Assembly (NCBI RefSeq): GCF_964355755.1 | Contig: NC_092677.1 | Location: forward strand, 26,630,101 to 26,694,100 | Origin: Antedon mediterranea | Taxonomy: Eukaryota; Echinodermata; Crinoidea; Comatulida; Antedonidae | Direction: 5' to 3' | DNA length: 64,000 nt | Shown: one piece after another, positions 12,501 to 24,459 of the stretch | How positions within the stretch are numbered: position 1 is the first letter of the stretch | Layout of the letters: the number at the start of each line of letters is the position of its first letter | Translations under genes and position numbers: made by a program | Notes under the pieces: generated by a model | Database searches by the model: none | Told to the model about the DNA's origin: nothing | Seen by the model: only the letters and a program-made list of their open reading frames with translations

Positions 12501-15500
12501 ATATTGTCATTGTTGAAATTTAATTTAAAAAAAACATTTTTAGCTATTAAAACATATCTTTGTAGAAAATTGTGTTCATTACAATCATTATATTTTGCAG
12601 GTTCGCATGGCTGCTTTTCAAACTTTAGGACCATTTATTTCAACTTTTGCTGATCCTCTCGTGTCTGGTTTTGCCATCACCGAGGACGGTGTACTTTCAG
12701 TTGTCAATTGCTCCGTACACGATCAACCAGCGACAGAAACATACGAACTGGACAATCTACCAGAAAATACTTCCAATTTAGATATTAATGAAAGGACTTC
12801 TGATGAGTCTCGTTCTCAGAACTCATCTTCCGATGAATCTTGTTCTCAGAATTCATCTTCTGATGAAGATTCTAGGACGGAAAATTGTAACGGTGTTAAC
12901 AGTACTATGATATTTTTAAACAAGAACTTTTCCGATGAAAATGCAGTTGGAGATGAGAGAAGTGATGGAAGAGTAAAAGATGGTAGAGAAAATGCGGAGA
13001 AAGAGGAGATTGTGACGCATAGAGGAATGGGACATGTAGAATTTAACGTAGACACATGTAAAGATGCTGGTACATCTAACACGGAGTATGAATCCTTTTT
13101 ATACTGGAGACAGCCTCTTCCACCGGTTGGCAATATCGAAGAAGACATCATTGGTGTTTCTGAAGAATTTACGAAAGATGAGAAAACAGAAAGTTCCAAA
13201 ATAGAGGTCAGGTTACAAGACTGCGAGGAAGGTGTGAGCCAAGTTGAAACGCATTATGATTTAGAAGATCCCGGTTTGATGCTCGATGATGAAGAAAACT
13301 CTGACGCAAGAATCCACAAAGCATCTGTAAACGAAGTGAATGAAATCACTGATACCGTGTCAAATATTGCAAGTACGCGGTTTATTGGACAGCGATTGGA
13401 CGAGAAAACGATGTCGATTGTTAACGGTGTGTTGGAACAGGATGATGACATGAAAGATTGGACAGAAGCAGAGGTCAAGCCAAGGTTAAATATTGGTGCT
13501 CCACAACTTAGTAGGACACAGGTAAATAAAAAATAAAATTAGCAAAACAATAGTTGTTCAATTCATATTTATACCTTCTCTGGACCTGTAGACATTCAAA
13601 AGTACAGATACAGTTTTAACAAAGTATTTAATGTGGTGTGCCCATAATATGGACATGATGATGTCATTTCACTACCATATTTATTTGGGCATATCACGAC
13701 CATATTTGGGCACTTCCCTTTTTCTGTTAAACTAGTGTAGACAGAACTTAAGTGTAACATCGACTGAACAAATAAATGCAGAGAAAAAAACGGTTCTATA
13801 CTCACCACATCCACAATTCTGAACATGTTCACAAGACAGCAAGATAACTAGATACTCTATATATATATTATATATTTACCCATGTTCTATTGTTGTCTAT
13901 AGTTGATGTTTCATTCTCCCTTTGTGATTATTCCTACAGAAAGTAATACCCTGCGAACTACTAGAGCAATATCTCAACATGATTGAGCCTAGCAAATCAC
14001 AGACTGTAGACACTGAAATAGCCAAGCATTGCGCATTCAGTTTACCAGGCGTGTCGCTAACCCTAGGCCGGAGGAACTGGAAATGTCTAAAGGAGGTCTA
14101 TGATACTCTAGCCTGTGATATGCAGGTAAGGTAGTGTACTATAAGTAGTCTGTATGAGATCATGACTTTAAAATAGGAAGGTGGCTAAAAGATTATCCAA
14201 GCCTAGAGTAGAATGTGTTTCTGAATTTTGAAGTTAAAACCATGAAAATAAGTCATACCAACAACAATTGCCCAAGGATGCACTATTTATACTACAAATG
14301 CTCCAACCTCTATCTTAATTTATCTGAGCACAGCCATTTTGTTTTAAAATTATTACTCTCTAATATTTATATTGAGGGCGGCATAATGATCAATAGATAT
14401 GTAAAGGATGTCAATAGCACATTTTAACAAAAAAAATGTCATACATTTGATCAAAAACAAGTTTTTATTTTATTGATGGCTTATTTCTCTATTTTTCTTC
14501 TTGTAGTGGAAAGTACGCCGTACATTGGCATTCTCCATCCACCAGATGGCAGTGATCTTGGGAGATGAGATCACCACTACCGACTTGGTTCCAGTCTTCA
14601 ACAGTTTCCTCAGAGACCTCGATGAAGTTAGAATTGGAGTTCTCAAACATTTTGCAGATTTTATTAAAGTGAGTTTTTAAACCAATTCTCAGATTGAATT
14701 TTCCATTATAATCATTACTGTTGGATATGTGCTTTTAGTAGTACAGTAGAACTTGTGTTTTACGCACCCTAATTTTATGTTCCCTGGATTTTACGTACGC
14801 TTAAAATAACCGATGATGTCATCATTTCTTACATTGGGGGCGCAATTTAACAACAACAAACAAAGCCATGGCTGTATAAGGAATTCTGCTGTGTGAGACA
14901 AGCTACACACGTGCATTCCCCCTGCAGCAGTGAGTGTTTTTATTGATAGAAGATACAAGAACATTGATATTAAACGCACAGGCTGTATATACTGTACTTT
15001 TCTAGTTAGGCCTCACATCTTGCTAGCCTGGCCTTAATAGTCTGGGCAAGGCCTAGCTAGTGACCACCTGCATGCTGTACAGTAAAGTAGGGCTAGGCAA
15101 ACACGGTAGCCTTTATAGCTACGATCTCTACGTATTTGGGGCCAATTTAAGATTTTGCGAATCTCTTGTTTTACGTACGCCTTTCGGTTCCGTACCGTAC
15201 GTAAAATAAAGGCTCTACTGTAGTGACACTGTGGTCTGATGGTAAACCTTCTAATCCTAGTGTCTAAGGTTCTAGTCTTTGCTATAGTCACTACTTGTTA
15301 GTGTTTTGGTGTGATGTGCTAGTCTTCGGGTTTTCTCGTGATGATGAAATCACCCTGTAAGTGGCATTAACTCAACATAAATGGTAAATTTTATAATTTG
15401 GTTTCAGCTTCTCAAACCAGATCTAAGACGTCAGTATCTGATTCGGATGAATGACTTTCTAACAACAGACAACCAAAGAAATTGGCGCTTCAGGCAAGAA

Positions 15501-17293
15501 CTAGCAGAGTAAGTCTTATCTTGAAATTATCATGTTGCCGTACTGTAGTCCCACTAAAACTCTGTCTACACTATCAAACTAGTTTGACAAAAAAAGTGTG
15601 ATGTACACAAATATGATAGTGATATGACATCATCATCTTAGGCTAGAAGAAACCCTCATAATTACACAATTTTCCTATCCAATTGAATAAAACTCTTTAA
15701 AATAAAGTGAAATATTTAATATTTAAGAGAAATATCTCACTTAAGTGCAATTGGTGAATACATAAACTTAATACTATTCCTCAAATGAAGTGTTATTCCT
15801 TTTTTTTAATTCTTCACTTTCTTTTTCAGACAACTAATTTTCATGTGTGGCCTGTACAGTGCTAAGGATGTGTGTAAATACCTCTTCCCAATTGCGTTGA
15901 CACTAGCTGGTGATAGAGTAGCAGATGTCAGGTTTCTTGCTTATAAATTGGTGAGTTTTACTTATATTTTGTGAGCCTACAGTTTCCTTACACAAGGAAT
16001 ACTTCATGTATATGATTTTGATAGGCGATAGACCTAACCTAAGACCTATATTGTATATTTCTATATCTAGAATATGCTAAAGCTGACTTAAAAAAATCAC
16101 TTACAAATATACCATGTACACAATGAATTAAAAGACTAGTTCCTAGAGTAACTCATTGAAAATCAAAATCTTATATTTTCTTCTTTTTTTTTTTGAGCTT
16201 TCGTTGCATTTAAGTGAAATTTATCTTTATTTTTTCTTTAGCTTGGTGTTGTTTTAAAACGACTAAATTCGACTGACAACCCAGCTCTTTTAAAAACGTT
16301 TGTTGATGACATTGTTACAAAGTATGCTCAGAATGGCAGGTGGTTTGGAAGACAAACGTAAGTTAGCAGTGCATCACTGCAGTAACTTACCACTAATGCA
16401 GTAATTGTAAATATTCATCTTAGTTAAATGAATAAACATTAATAGGAATTAAGTAAGTAAGAATGATGTATCCTTGTTTACTATACCTTAAATATTTATT
16501 TTCTTAAATATTCCTACTTGCAGGTTTGCCCATTTATGCCATAGTCTGTTAGAGCAACAATCACTGGAACCAGAACTGTTCTTGGAGCACTTCATGCCAA
16601 GTCTGCTCACACTCAAAGAGGACCCAATTCCTAACGTCCGAATCGCTCTTGCACGACTACTGACGCAGGAAGTTGTTGCTTCAGGTAATGATCTTTATTA
16701 TACAATTGGTTATTAACCAACCGTTTGTTCCACAAAATGCAACAATTTCGTTCTTTTGTTTAATTGGGAACACACCTTAATAATCAAATTTTTTTTATCT
16801 TGTTCTCTGAGATTTAAATTTTTTTATTTTTTTTTCCAGGATATTTTAGTGAAGCAGGTAAAGATAAACAGCAAATTGTAGAAGATACGCTGGATTCGTT
16901 GAGATCAGACAAAGACAGAGACGTACGATTCTATGCGAGTCTTATACCTATAGACTTATCACATGACCAATACGTAAGTATACTCAACTTGTCCACCCTA
17001 GGCCTGGCATAACATACCTAGTTTTCCAGAAATTCTGGAACAGATTTAGGACAGTATGAACCTTAAAGCTCTCTCTACACACTATATCACTACCATATTT
17101 GGGCACATCACACTCTTTTTGTCAAACTAGTTTGATAGTGTAGACAGAGCTTAAGAAAAGTCTGCTTTTGGAAGAGTTTCTGTTTATTAAATAGAATTCG
17201 GTATTAGGAGAGTTAACTGTACCAAATATTTCTATACAACATTTTATTAATGTAATTATTTTTTAATTCAAATAGGATGACCAATTGGAATAA
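3584..17293 (+). CDS. PPP4R1: Serine/threonine-protein phosphatase 4 regulatory subunit 1 (5' incomplete)
   Basis: This is a HEAT-repeat regulatory subunit that binds the PP4 catalytic subunit. I placed fifteen exons with matching GT-AG borders and phases: 3584-3707, 8525-8631, 9080-9222, 9679-9825, 10715-10885, 12248-12406, 12601-13521, 13940-14125, 14507-14668, 15408-15508, 15830-15950, 16242-16357, 16524-16684, 16840-16973, 17276-17293. They give about 922 residues, against about 950 in the human protein. Matches to the family as I know it include SENIFNRQMVARSLLDTLR, VRKTSQAAL, RKVCAANFGDIC, WGVRKACAECFM and FQTLGPFISTFA. The 307-codon exon 12601-13521 supplies an acidic, Ser-rich linker between the N- and C-terminal HEAT blocks. 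The last exon encodes only DDQLE before TAA. The first exon begins at codon position 2, so an upstream coding exon is missing. Family assignment is secure; single splice sites are predictions. Confidence 0.95.
4255..4676. repeat. 210-bp direct tandem duplication inside the TIR element
   Basis: Two adjacent copies (about 4255-4464 and 4465-4676) share TGTCAAAAAACTTCTTTGGC, CGCTGAACGAGACTTGCGGG and CCACGTG motifs. Open frames on both strands arise only from this duplication and resemble no protein I know. Confidence 0.9.
4873..4963. repeat. Near-perfect hairpin, 45-bp arms, 1-nt spacer
   Basis: Bases 4873-4917 and 4919-4963 are exact reverse complements around a single C at 4918. A core of the arm reads GGGGTCTAAGCATAGAGATA. 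It lies in the interior of the 2.07-kb transposon. Transcribed, it would form a long uninterrupted RNA stem. Confidence 0.95.
5989..8524. other. PPP4R1 intron with possible degraded element or antisense exon
   Basis: No PPP4R1 exon lies here. A CpG-bearing patch at about 7085-7330 has an antisense reading frame (separate entry). A minus-strand open stretch around 6445-6597 has coding-like composition but matches nothing I recognise, so it may be a decayed mobile element. Confidence 0.4.
7092..7233 (-). CDS. Possible antisense first exon of an unrecognised small basic protein
   Basis: On the minus strand, an ATG at 7233 (or an internal ATG at 7191) opens a frame rich in Arg, Lys and Gln. The later start reads MPRERRRISQQQ and continues through a predicted helix. 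The frame runs to a good donor, G|GTGAGT, at 7091/7090. The region has more CpG than its surroundings, as a promoter-proximal exon might. I found no second exon and do not recognise the family. It lies in a PPP4R1 intron and could equally be chance or part of a decayed element. Confidence 0.25.
9476..9538. mobile_element. MITE family A, copy 2 (internally deleted)
   Basis: CTCTGTCTACACTAT is followed after about 25 bp by its inverted partner ATAGTGTAGACAGAG. Only the two tips and GGGCACATCACA remain. It lies in a PPP4R1 intron. Confidence 0.85.
9873..10275. repeat. Degenerate repeat region rich in TGACCTTTGACC
   Basis: Several diverged copies of a sentence containing TGACCTTTGACC, CATATGACCCTCTCT and TAGATTGTATTCGTAGGTCT follow each other in a PPP4R1 intron. 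Exact TGACCTTTGACC occurs at 9873-9884 and 10071-10082. On the other strand this reads GGTCAAAGGTCA, the form of a DR1 nuclear-receptor element. Confidence 0.6.
10356..10460. repeat. 21-bp minisatellite, five copies
   Basis: Five consecutive 21-bp copies have the core TACAACAAGGAGTTACTGCA; the copies differ at one or two bases. Being a multiple of three, the repeat gives repeated open frames on both strands, which are not genes. It lies in a PPP4R1 intron. Confidence 0.9.
10509..10639. mobile_element. MITE family A, copy 3
   Basis: Starts AAAGCTCTCTCTACAATATC, continues with GTGTGATGTGCCCAAATATGG twice in diverged form, and ends CAGAGCTT. It lies in a PPP4R1 intron. Confidence 0.75.
11848..12083. 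mobile_element. Candidate 236-bp MITE (TIR TATATC..TGGTATAAT)
   Basis: Ends are imperfect inverted copies: left TATATCTTCAGGTATAATTC, right GGATTATACCAGAGGATATA. The interior has no coding capacity. It lies in the PPP4R1 intron before the exon at 12248. Confidence 0.55.
13587..13753. mobile_element. MITE family A, copy 4 (degenerate)
   Basis: Shares ATGGACATGATGATGTCAT, CACTACCATATTT, TGGGCA and TAGTGTAGACAGA with the other copies. The left end is decayed. It lies in a PPP4R1 intron. Confidence 0.7.
14744..15220. mobile_element. 477-bp pogo/Tigger-like non-autonomous element
   Basis: The left end is CAGTAGAACTTGTGTTTTAC and the right end is its imperfect inverse, ending GGCTCTACTG, with TA on both sides (14742-14743, 15221-15222). 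CAGTAGA-type ends with TA duplication are typical of pogo/Tigger elements. Inner TTTTACGTACGC motifs are also inverted. No transposase is visible. It lies in a PPP4R1 intron. Confidence 0.65.
15225..15395 (+). mobile_element. Possible tRNA-derived SINE
   Basis: TGGTCTGATGGTAA resembles a Pol III box A and GGTTCTAGTC, about 37 bp later, resembles a box B. A unique-looking body and an A/T-rich tail ending near TCAACATAAATGG follow. The spacing suits a tRNA-like head, but the boxes are imperfect and no target duplication is clear. It adjoins the pogo-like element. Confidence 0.35.
15555..15643. mobile_element. MITE family A, copy 5 (left half only)
   Basis: ACTCTGTCTACACTATCAAA is followed by GTGTGATGTACACAAATATG and TGACATCATCATC, then unrelated sequence. 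The right arm is missing. It lies in a PPP4R1 intron. Confidence 0.75.
17067..17155. mobile_element. MITE family A, copy 6
   Basis: Left end AAAGCTCTCTCTACACAC; right arm GTCAAACTAGTTTGATAGTG then TAGACAGAGCTTAAG. The central part is shortened. It lies in the last PPP4R1 intron. Confidence 0.85.
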
Positions 17294-20200
17294 TTTGAAT
17301 AAGCAGAAGTTGACAAAACAGAGCTAACATTACCAGCAGAAATCCCCACCATAAGTAACTTTTAATGTTTTTAAATGCAGTAATTATTTTGAATAGATCA
17401 CATCAACTTATGTTCAACAGATTATTTATATCACTTGCACTGTATATGTTTAAAACTTATTAATTAATTTGGTTCACATGTAAAATTTGCAGATATGTAA
17501 CATCTTTTAATAAAACCCCCAATTGTGTATAATATAAAATTAATAGCTCTTTATATTCATAAGACCCATTAAAACATTTTTAATCTTTTTTTTTTTTTTT
17601 TTTATTATCTGATATACATATGTATGTTTGTATATACTAAAATTACAAAACAAAAAATATAAACAAAATATTGTAACAATGGTTTAATCAAGCTATTACA
17701 TTTCACACAATATATATATATATAAAAAGGGCTTCATAATTTTACAAAATAGCATTATATAATTAATTAATTCTTATTCATTATTGGTAGTATTTATATT
17801 ATCAAATAAATCTATCATTTCATAATCTGCAGAATGAACATTAAAAGTCAGTATTTTTCTGGTTGTATATCTATAAAATTGTCTTATATTCCAAAGAACT
17901 TTGATATTAAGCAATACACGTAATATTATACTGTTAATTTTTGTAGCATTTTAAATTTTCTCTTTGTGATTATGTAACCTGTCTGATTTTATGTTGTTCT
18001 GAATATTAAAATTAATTAATTTAACAGTAAAATATTTTGTGGTTTTTATAATAATTTTTTGTTATGCATGGTTGAAGAACCAATATTATACACCTTTTGT
18101 TTCACCTATATGTTTAATAATAAAGATATTTGTGAGTAAATGTTGAAATGACAAGCATTGGTGAATATTTTGAAAAGGTGAGATAGGTAATTGAAACGTC
18201 CAGGTGCTGAACTAGACCACTGACCAACGCATTTAAGTTAATTGTGGTGCTAGAGGAGATGGTCAATTTGTCTTTCAGTTATTTTCCCAAGATTGTTTAT
18301 TTCCTCTTTATATCCGCTAGATAAACTCCTACATTACTGTGTAATGATGATTTTATCAAAACATTTTGTATATATTGTAAAACTGAAAAACAAAAACTAA
18401 AAGTATTTTCCAGGAAGGAGCTATGAATAGTGAGTACTGTCTTTGATAATAAATGTTTGTTGAGTGGCACCTGTAATAGGAAATGGGGAGTGTAGAAGTC
18501 TTTGTTTAATGTACTATATTAAAAAGGTTAACATATGGGAAACATCCCCGATACATGTACTACAAACCTCGTGACCATATGTGGAAACATGTGCTTGCTT
18601 AATTAATATCTGCTCTAGATAAAACAAACTGTATATATATATTGTAAAGAAAATAATGGCTTAAATATGTTTCTAAATTAGTGAAAACAAACTGAAATTG
18701 TTGACAATAAATGAATTGGTGTGAAAGAAATCCTGAATGTACTAGTATAATCTTTCATCAGTTAAGTATGCACAAAAAAGTTCCCAAAGAACAACATACT
18801 CGGCAAATATTATTATAAATGTGTTTCTTTGTTCTTATGACAAAATATATTTTTGTGTCGATTTACAGTAATAAGTTTTGTTGGGTGTTGTTGATGAAAA
18901 TTGTATTGAAATACTATTTTGTGCCACACTATATGTAATTACACTTTTATAGTTAAGTTTAAATACGTTTCATACTATGTAAGAAAAGTTCCATAAAATG
19001 GTATAGCATGTAAAGAACCATGGAAAAATAATATTTCTCCATGAAAGAACTAATAACAATTCTGTACTGTACTTCCAAAATAGCATAATATTGAAGGAAA
19101 AATTTTAAAATATTTTGCAAAATTGTGAATATTACTTACTTTTGCATAAATATGTATGTATTAATCAACTATTTTAGTGTTTTATAACATTATGCAAATT
19201 TTATATACAAGCATGTTTGTTATATTGGAACAGCAGAGAAATAATAGAATCCTGAAGAAAATGGAAGACTAATAGCCAAATGCTTATGTATTAAGTCCTA
19301 TTTTTGTCATAGTTTCCAAAACAAACCTTTCTTTTATCAAGTATTTGTTCGTATTTTATCAGATATTCATTGTTTTCCTTTCACAATTCACATGATAGCT
19401 TTTTAAAATCTGGTTTTGTCAAGAAATTTCCAAACTTTCTCCAAATCTTTCAGAATTTCATCAACTAGTCTTGGTTTCTCTTAAACACAGTTTTATCAAT
19501 AATTCCTTGCTGTTGCTTTTTTATCAATTTCTTCAACATAATTTCTTTCTTTCTGTTGGTATCTCCAAGTTTTTTTTCCCTCTAAATATACCAGTTTAAT
19601 ATTTCACACTTCATAATATTTATTGCTTCTCTACTAGATCATAGAGTAATACTTTATGACTAGATTGGCGCATTAGTACTTTTAGTTGGATATTTTAAAT
19701 TGTGTATTTTGTGATACATCATGGCATCTATACTTGTGTAGTTTTCGATATCTGCAGAATAATGTTGACATGAACGGTGTTTATTTTGGTGTAATTAATA
19801 AATAATGTATGATATTAAAGTTTGATAAAAATGAGAAATAAATAATTGAACTATATTCTTTTTGTTTTTTCTATTTTTAATAGTACCATTAAGTGAATTT
19901 TTTTAATTCGTTTGATAAGCTTGAAGGTATAAGGTTAGTTTTTTGATTAATTGTGACCCAGAAACCTGTTATAATAAATCTCTGCATGGGTACTTCTAAT
20001 TGGAACTTCAATAAATGAACTTGAAAACTAACTTGCGTAAGTGTCCATAAAGCGTAAAGCATAATTCTTTTATGATGTCTCGCATGAGTTAATTACAATA
20101 AAGCTAAGCGGGTAGGTATTTTAATATGATGAAAAGCTTAGTGTACCATTTCACTTAGTGGGAGAGAATTTTGTGTTGTATAAAACTGATTACCGCCAAT

Positions 20201-23200
20201 TGAAAATACTGTATATGAGTTTTTATAATTATGTTTGTAAAGTAAACAGAGTCTACAGGACGACTTGAATGTACCATTTGTATTTGAGATAACTTGATGA
20301 TTTAGGACACACCCTGATCCCACGATAAATAGTGAAATCGAACCACTAAAAAAATATTACGAAATGCTGTACAACTAAACAAACAAAAGTATTTTATGGT
20401 GGAATGTGTGACGATTTATATAGCCACTCCTCCACGGTCGAAAGGTACAGGTTGGCGCGCAAAACCTAAGATGTAGAGATTGTTTACCTGACAACCTAAG
20501 TTGACAACCAAAAAGTACGCCACACCGAAGTAAGTATCAGAAGCCTAGTAGTAGACCTACGTTTTGTATTTTTCTAAAATATTTGTGCTTATTTTCTTAT
20601 ATAAGTTAGTAGTTGACTGTTTGTGTGATAATCATTAATGATGATCGCATAGCATTCACATGATGCATGCTGAGAACCGCTGTGTCACTTTAGGAAACTC
20701 TACCTTACGACATTTTTGGTCGGTAGAGTAGGAAGCAAGCAAGGCAGAAGCAATGTACAGTAGGCCTATGATGCCGCCGTATAATCAGGGAGTTGTAAAC
20801 TCCCTGGTATAATGATGTTGTAGGCTGTAGGCTGCTTCCCTAAAGATAAGGTTTTCTGTTTAAAGGCTACATAAATAAATTTTTACCGTCTGATGATAAA
20901 TTCAAGAACTAAAACATTCTGTGAGTCAACATAATATGGCTACTAGAAGTTATTGTATTTTTTTTGTTTAAATATATAATTTTAACATATAAGGAATTGA
21001 TTGAAAAAACTGCATCCATGGATAGATGTCAGGAGTGCTATTAGGTTATTTTGTTACATTGGAAAGCTTTTTGCTTAGAAAATGGTGTTTAAATCATCAT
21101 GTTAGTTTAGTTGCAGTTTAATTCAGATGACAATTTGGAAAAAGGATTAGAAGATCGATCTGTTGATTGAGTCATCAACAAAATTATGTCAATGATAGAG
21201 ATTAGAGAAAGTGAGACACAGTGCACATTATTTCTATGGTATTAGTATGTGTGCCTTTGTATTTATTAAGTTAATTTGTTTTCTTATTCAAAGTAATTTA
21301 TATCAGCTGTTTTTATTGATTTTTATATTGATCTTAGAAGAAACGATATTCTTATATTATTGTTTTTGAATATTTTCTCCATTATAGACCTCATCATCAT
21401 TGTATCAACAATGCGCTGTATATTTATGGATTATACAATGCATTATTGCAAATTATATATGAAGTAGGCCAGGGTATTATACAAAAAATGCTTAACTAAC
21501 TTAATAATGTCCAACCGACATCCATAAGAAAACAATTAAAATCTGCTTTCGAGAAGACTTGAAATTGTCACTATGTTTGAGTAATTGGTGTTTAAGTTGC
21601 TGTAACAATTATTATTTATGTTAAAGATATCATAATATCTTTTGTTTAAAAAGCCTGTTATATTGATTTTTCTTGAGTCTGTCAAATAAATTAATTTTAC
21701 ATGAGCAGCACTGACAAACCAGGTTTTTGCAAGCTGTGAATTAAACTTTGAACTCTACAAATTATTAATTATTGTAGCAGATGATTTCAACAATGAATGT
21801 TTAACAGAAATCTTTTCCTGGACTTTGTGTAAAAAAATAACATGCACTTCCTGGTTTTGTTTTGGTTTTTTTTAACCTCTCATATTCAACATAATTCCAC
21901 TAAGTATGAGTTCTGCAATGGTTTCTGTTTCATCTATCTTTTTTTCAGTAGATTAATTATGCTGTGAATTTGGGTTTTCTTATTTTTAAATATTAAATGT
22001 ATATGACTAGCACATGCATCCATCTTGGTTGTGGTGTAAAATTATAGGTGTAGCTTAGATAAAGAATTGTTTACTTTGCTCGACTATTACAATGCACACA
22101 ACAACTGATTGTGTTCAATTCAAAGCTTACACGCTTCACTGAACCGATATAATAAATCCATGCTTGCATAATACAATACTAATCAATAGAACATTATACT
22201 TGCGTTTCATGGTTCAGCAATACTGTAATACTCCATGGACTGTGCAAGTATTGTAAGATATTTTTTAGTACAGTAGTTTAGTAGTATTGATGCAGGTACA
22301 GTTATACACAGGCAAGATGTCGTCAGTTTTTAACTCTTTAGCTTACTTAGTAAATATTAGGTAAGTACCACAGTAAGCATAGTTAATATTAACAAAGGCT
22401 TCATACTAAATGAATAGAATGGTTTATTTATTAAACAATGCCATTCTTTTGTTCATTCTGGAGTGTTTACAGGAATGGAAGAGAGTATTGTTCATTCAAA
22501 GCTCTCTCTGTGTTCAAAACCAGTTGACAATTACTGAATAATTTGAATATGTGTGGTAGGCTGCATTCCAAATTTCCAGAAGAAGGAATTGACTAAAACT
22601 TCAAGACATTCTTTTTGAAAACACCTGGTTTATACAACAAACCTTATTTTACTACAGTAATACTAGGTAATTTGACCTTCCTGTTGCATAGTGTTCATTC
22701 AGAAATCATCAGGCATCTAGAATTAGCACAACTCAACATTATCATTAATGAAGTTATTGTAAATTATAAAAGATAACATTTTATTTTTTGAAAGAGCTAT
22801 TTTTAAAACATATATGTGTATGTATATGTACAATCAGTCAGTTGATAAAGATCTCGGATAGAATAAGTACCATACTCCCTGTTTTTTAAATAGCTCTTTC
22901 AAAAAGAAAATTCTTCTTCTTTTATAAATATAGAAGCTAAATGAAATTCTTGATGATACTGTAATTATAAAATAATATTATCAAACTCATGGTTGAATTT
23001 GTAGATATCCTTCAGTTTATTGTAGTCACCTAATCACCCAGATTTGTAATAATATTATTTATATTGTACACCTGTAGATTGTTAAATAAACAGTATTCCT
23101 TGTATTTTAGTTATTATTTCTAAACATTTCCCAATGCAACAGCTCATATTGTTATTTTATGCATTATATATGTGTTGTACTGCACAATGTTCTCAACGTG

Positions 23201-24293
23201 TATCATATTATTATGCCGAAATCAGCACTTAACTTCCGGCAAAAACTCGATAGTTTCCTGGATTGTGTTTCAGACTATATTTAATTTCCTGCTTGCTGAA
23301 TACTTAAAGCCATACATATTTAAATGAAATACATTACAGTATTCACAAACGAAAGCTGATGGTTTTTTTGTATGGACGCTGAAAATTGTATTTAAGCACG
23401 TACTGGAAGTTATTGGTGTGTGAGCTAGGCTTGGCTTGGCTTTGTTCTCTTACAGTATTTGTATTCCTTTTATTTTCAAGTATAAGGTAATAATTACCAT
23501 AATAAAGGTTCTATACAATACATTTGTGTAGTTATGGTGCTAAGTTTATTAGAAATAAGCTTGTTGTAAATGCGGTCTTTGCAATTGCAAAATCTTTTAT
23601 GAACTTTAAGAGAATTATAGTTTTTTGATTACCTGGTTTTTAAGTTAATACTGTAAGTTTAATAGTTTGTCTTCTACATGTAGAGCATCTTGTGTATATG
23701 TTTGTCTTGTGAAATTATTAAATAGTTTATCCATCCTGTAATTGGCGGGTTACTCGCTGTTGGATGAGTATGAAATAAAATTTAAAAAAATAAAAATAAA
23801 AAAATTAACATTTTAGTGATAGCATCAGGAGTAGCTATCTACTATCTTGATCAGTAGCTGAGTGTTGCGTTATCAGTGATTGTGAAATTGCCAATGAAGA
23901 CTAATGTTAGGTTGTATTTATACACGGTTCAGCACTTTATTTGGTATCTGCCCAACTTTATATCAATATTTGTTGTTCTCAGGCGTTATTATCTTTTGTG
24001 TAAATATATCTGATTTTGTAACTACAGATCTAGAATATTCTTTTATTCTAGTCATTCTGCTGCTTCTGCCAGGTACAGTATACAAACTCACAGTTTATTC
24101 AGTTTCTCTTGTCATTTTCATATTGATTGTAATTCTCAAATGACAATCATACTAAATAGTTTGCTTGTACAGTTTTAGTTCTAGAAAAACAATTCTATAT
24201 TTTCTAAAAACAAAAGGAAATACTGCAACAAAGGGTTTACTAAAGTGTTTGCTGTTTGTATGAAATTGTTTGATAATGTTTTCTTTATTTTAG
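17294..24293. other. PPP4R1 3' UTR and about 6 kb of AT-rich intergenic DNA
   Basis: AATAAA signals follow the PPP4R1 stop at 17509-17514 and 18119-18124. Beyond that the DNA is AT-rich, with no reading frame I can support. A CpG-bearing patch at about 20430-20530 may be a 5' exon (separate entry). Confidence 0.6.
20430..20527 (+). promoter_or_regulatory. Possible promoter-proximal untranslated exon of the downstream zinc-finger gene
   Basis: This patch has several CpGs (GGTTGGCGCGCAAAACC, ACGCCACACCGAA) in otherwise CpG-poor DNA. It ends at a strong donor, CCGAA|GTAAGTATC, at 20527/20528. No long frame crosses it. It could be the first untranslated exon joined to 24294-24333; that link is inference. 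Confidence 0.3.
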
Positions 24294-24333
24294 ATTTGTT
24301 GGATAATCAAATGTTTGGAAAATATGCAACAAG
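24294..24333 (+). other. Candidate 40-bp 5'-UTR exon carrying a short upstream ORF
   Basis: A TTATTTTAG acceptor precedes and a GTACGTA donor follows this 40-bp segment; the next acceptor, TTTTTTTAG, is at 24428. Joined to 24429, an ATG at 24311 opens a 12-codon upstream ORF that stops at 24442-24444, 15 bp before the main ATG at 24460. Such an arrangement often lowers translation of the main frame. Confidence 0.5.
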
Positions 24334-24459
24334 GTACGTACCAAATGTAATTTGTTGGCAAAGAACTCTTAATCGCTACTCTGCATTTACCCAATTTCCA
24401 TCTATTCATATCTTTTATATTTTTTTAGGGCTATCAGGAAGTGACAAAGACAAACTAAA

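Noticed and set aside
12846-13478. Minus-strand frames of 74-117 codons
   Set aside because: Shadow of the PPP4R1 acidic linker exon on the other strand.
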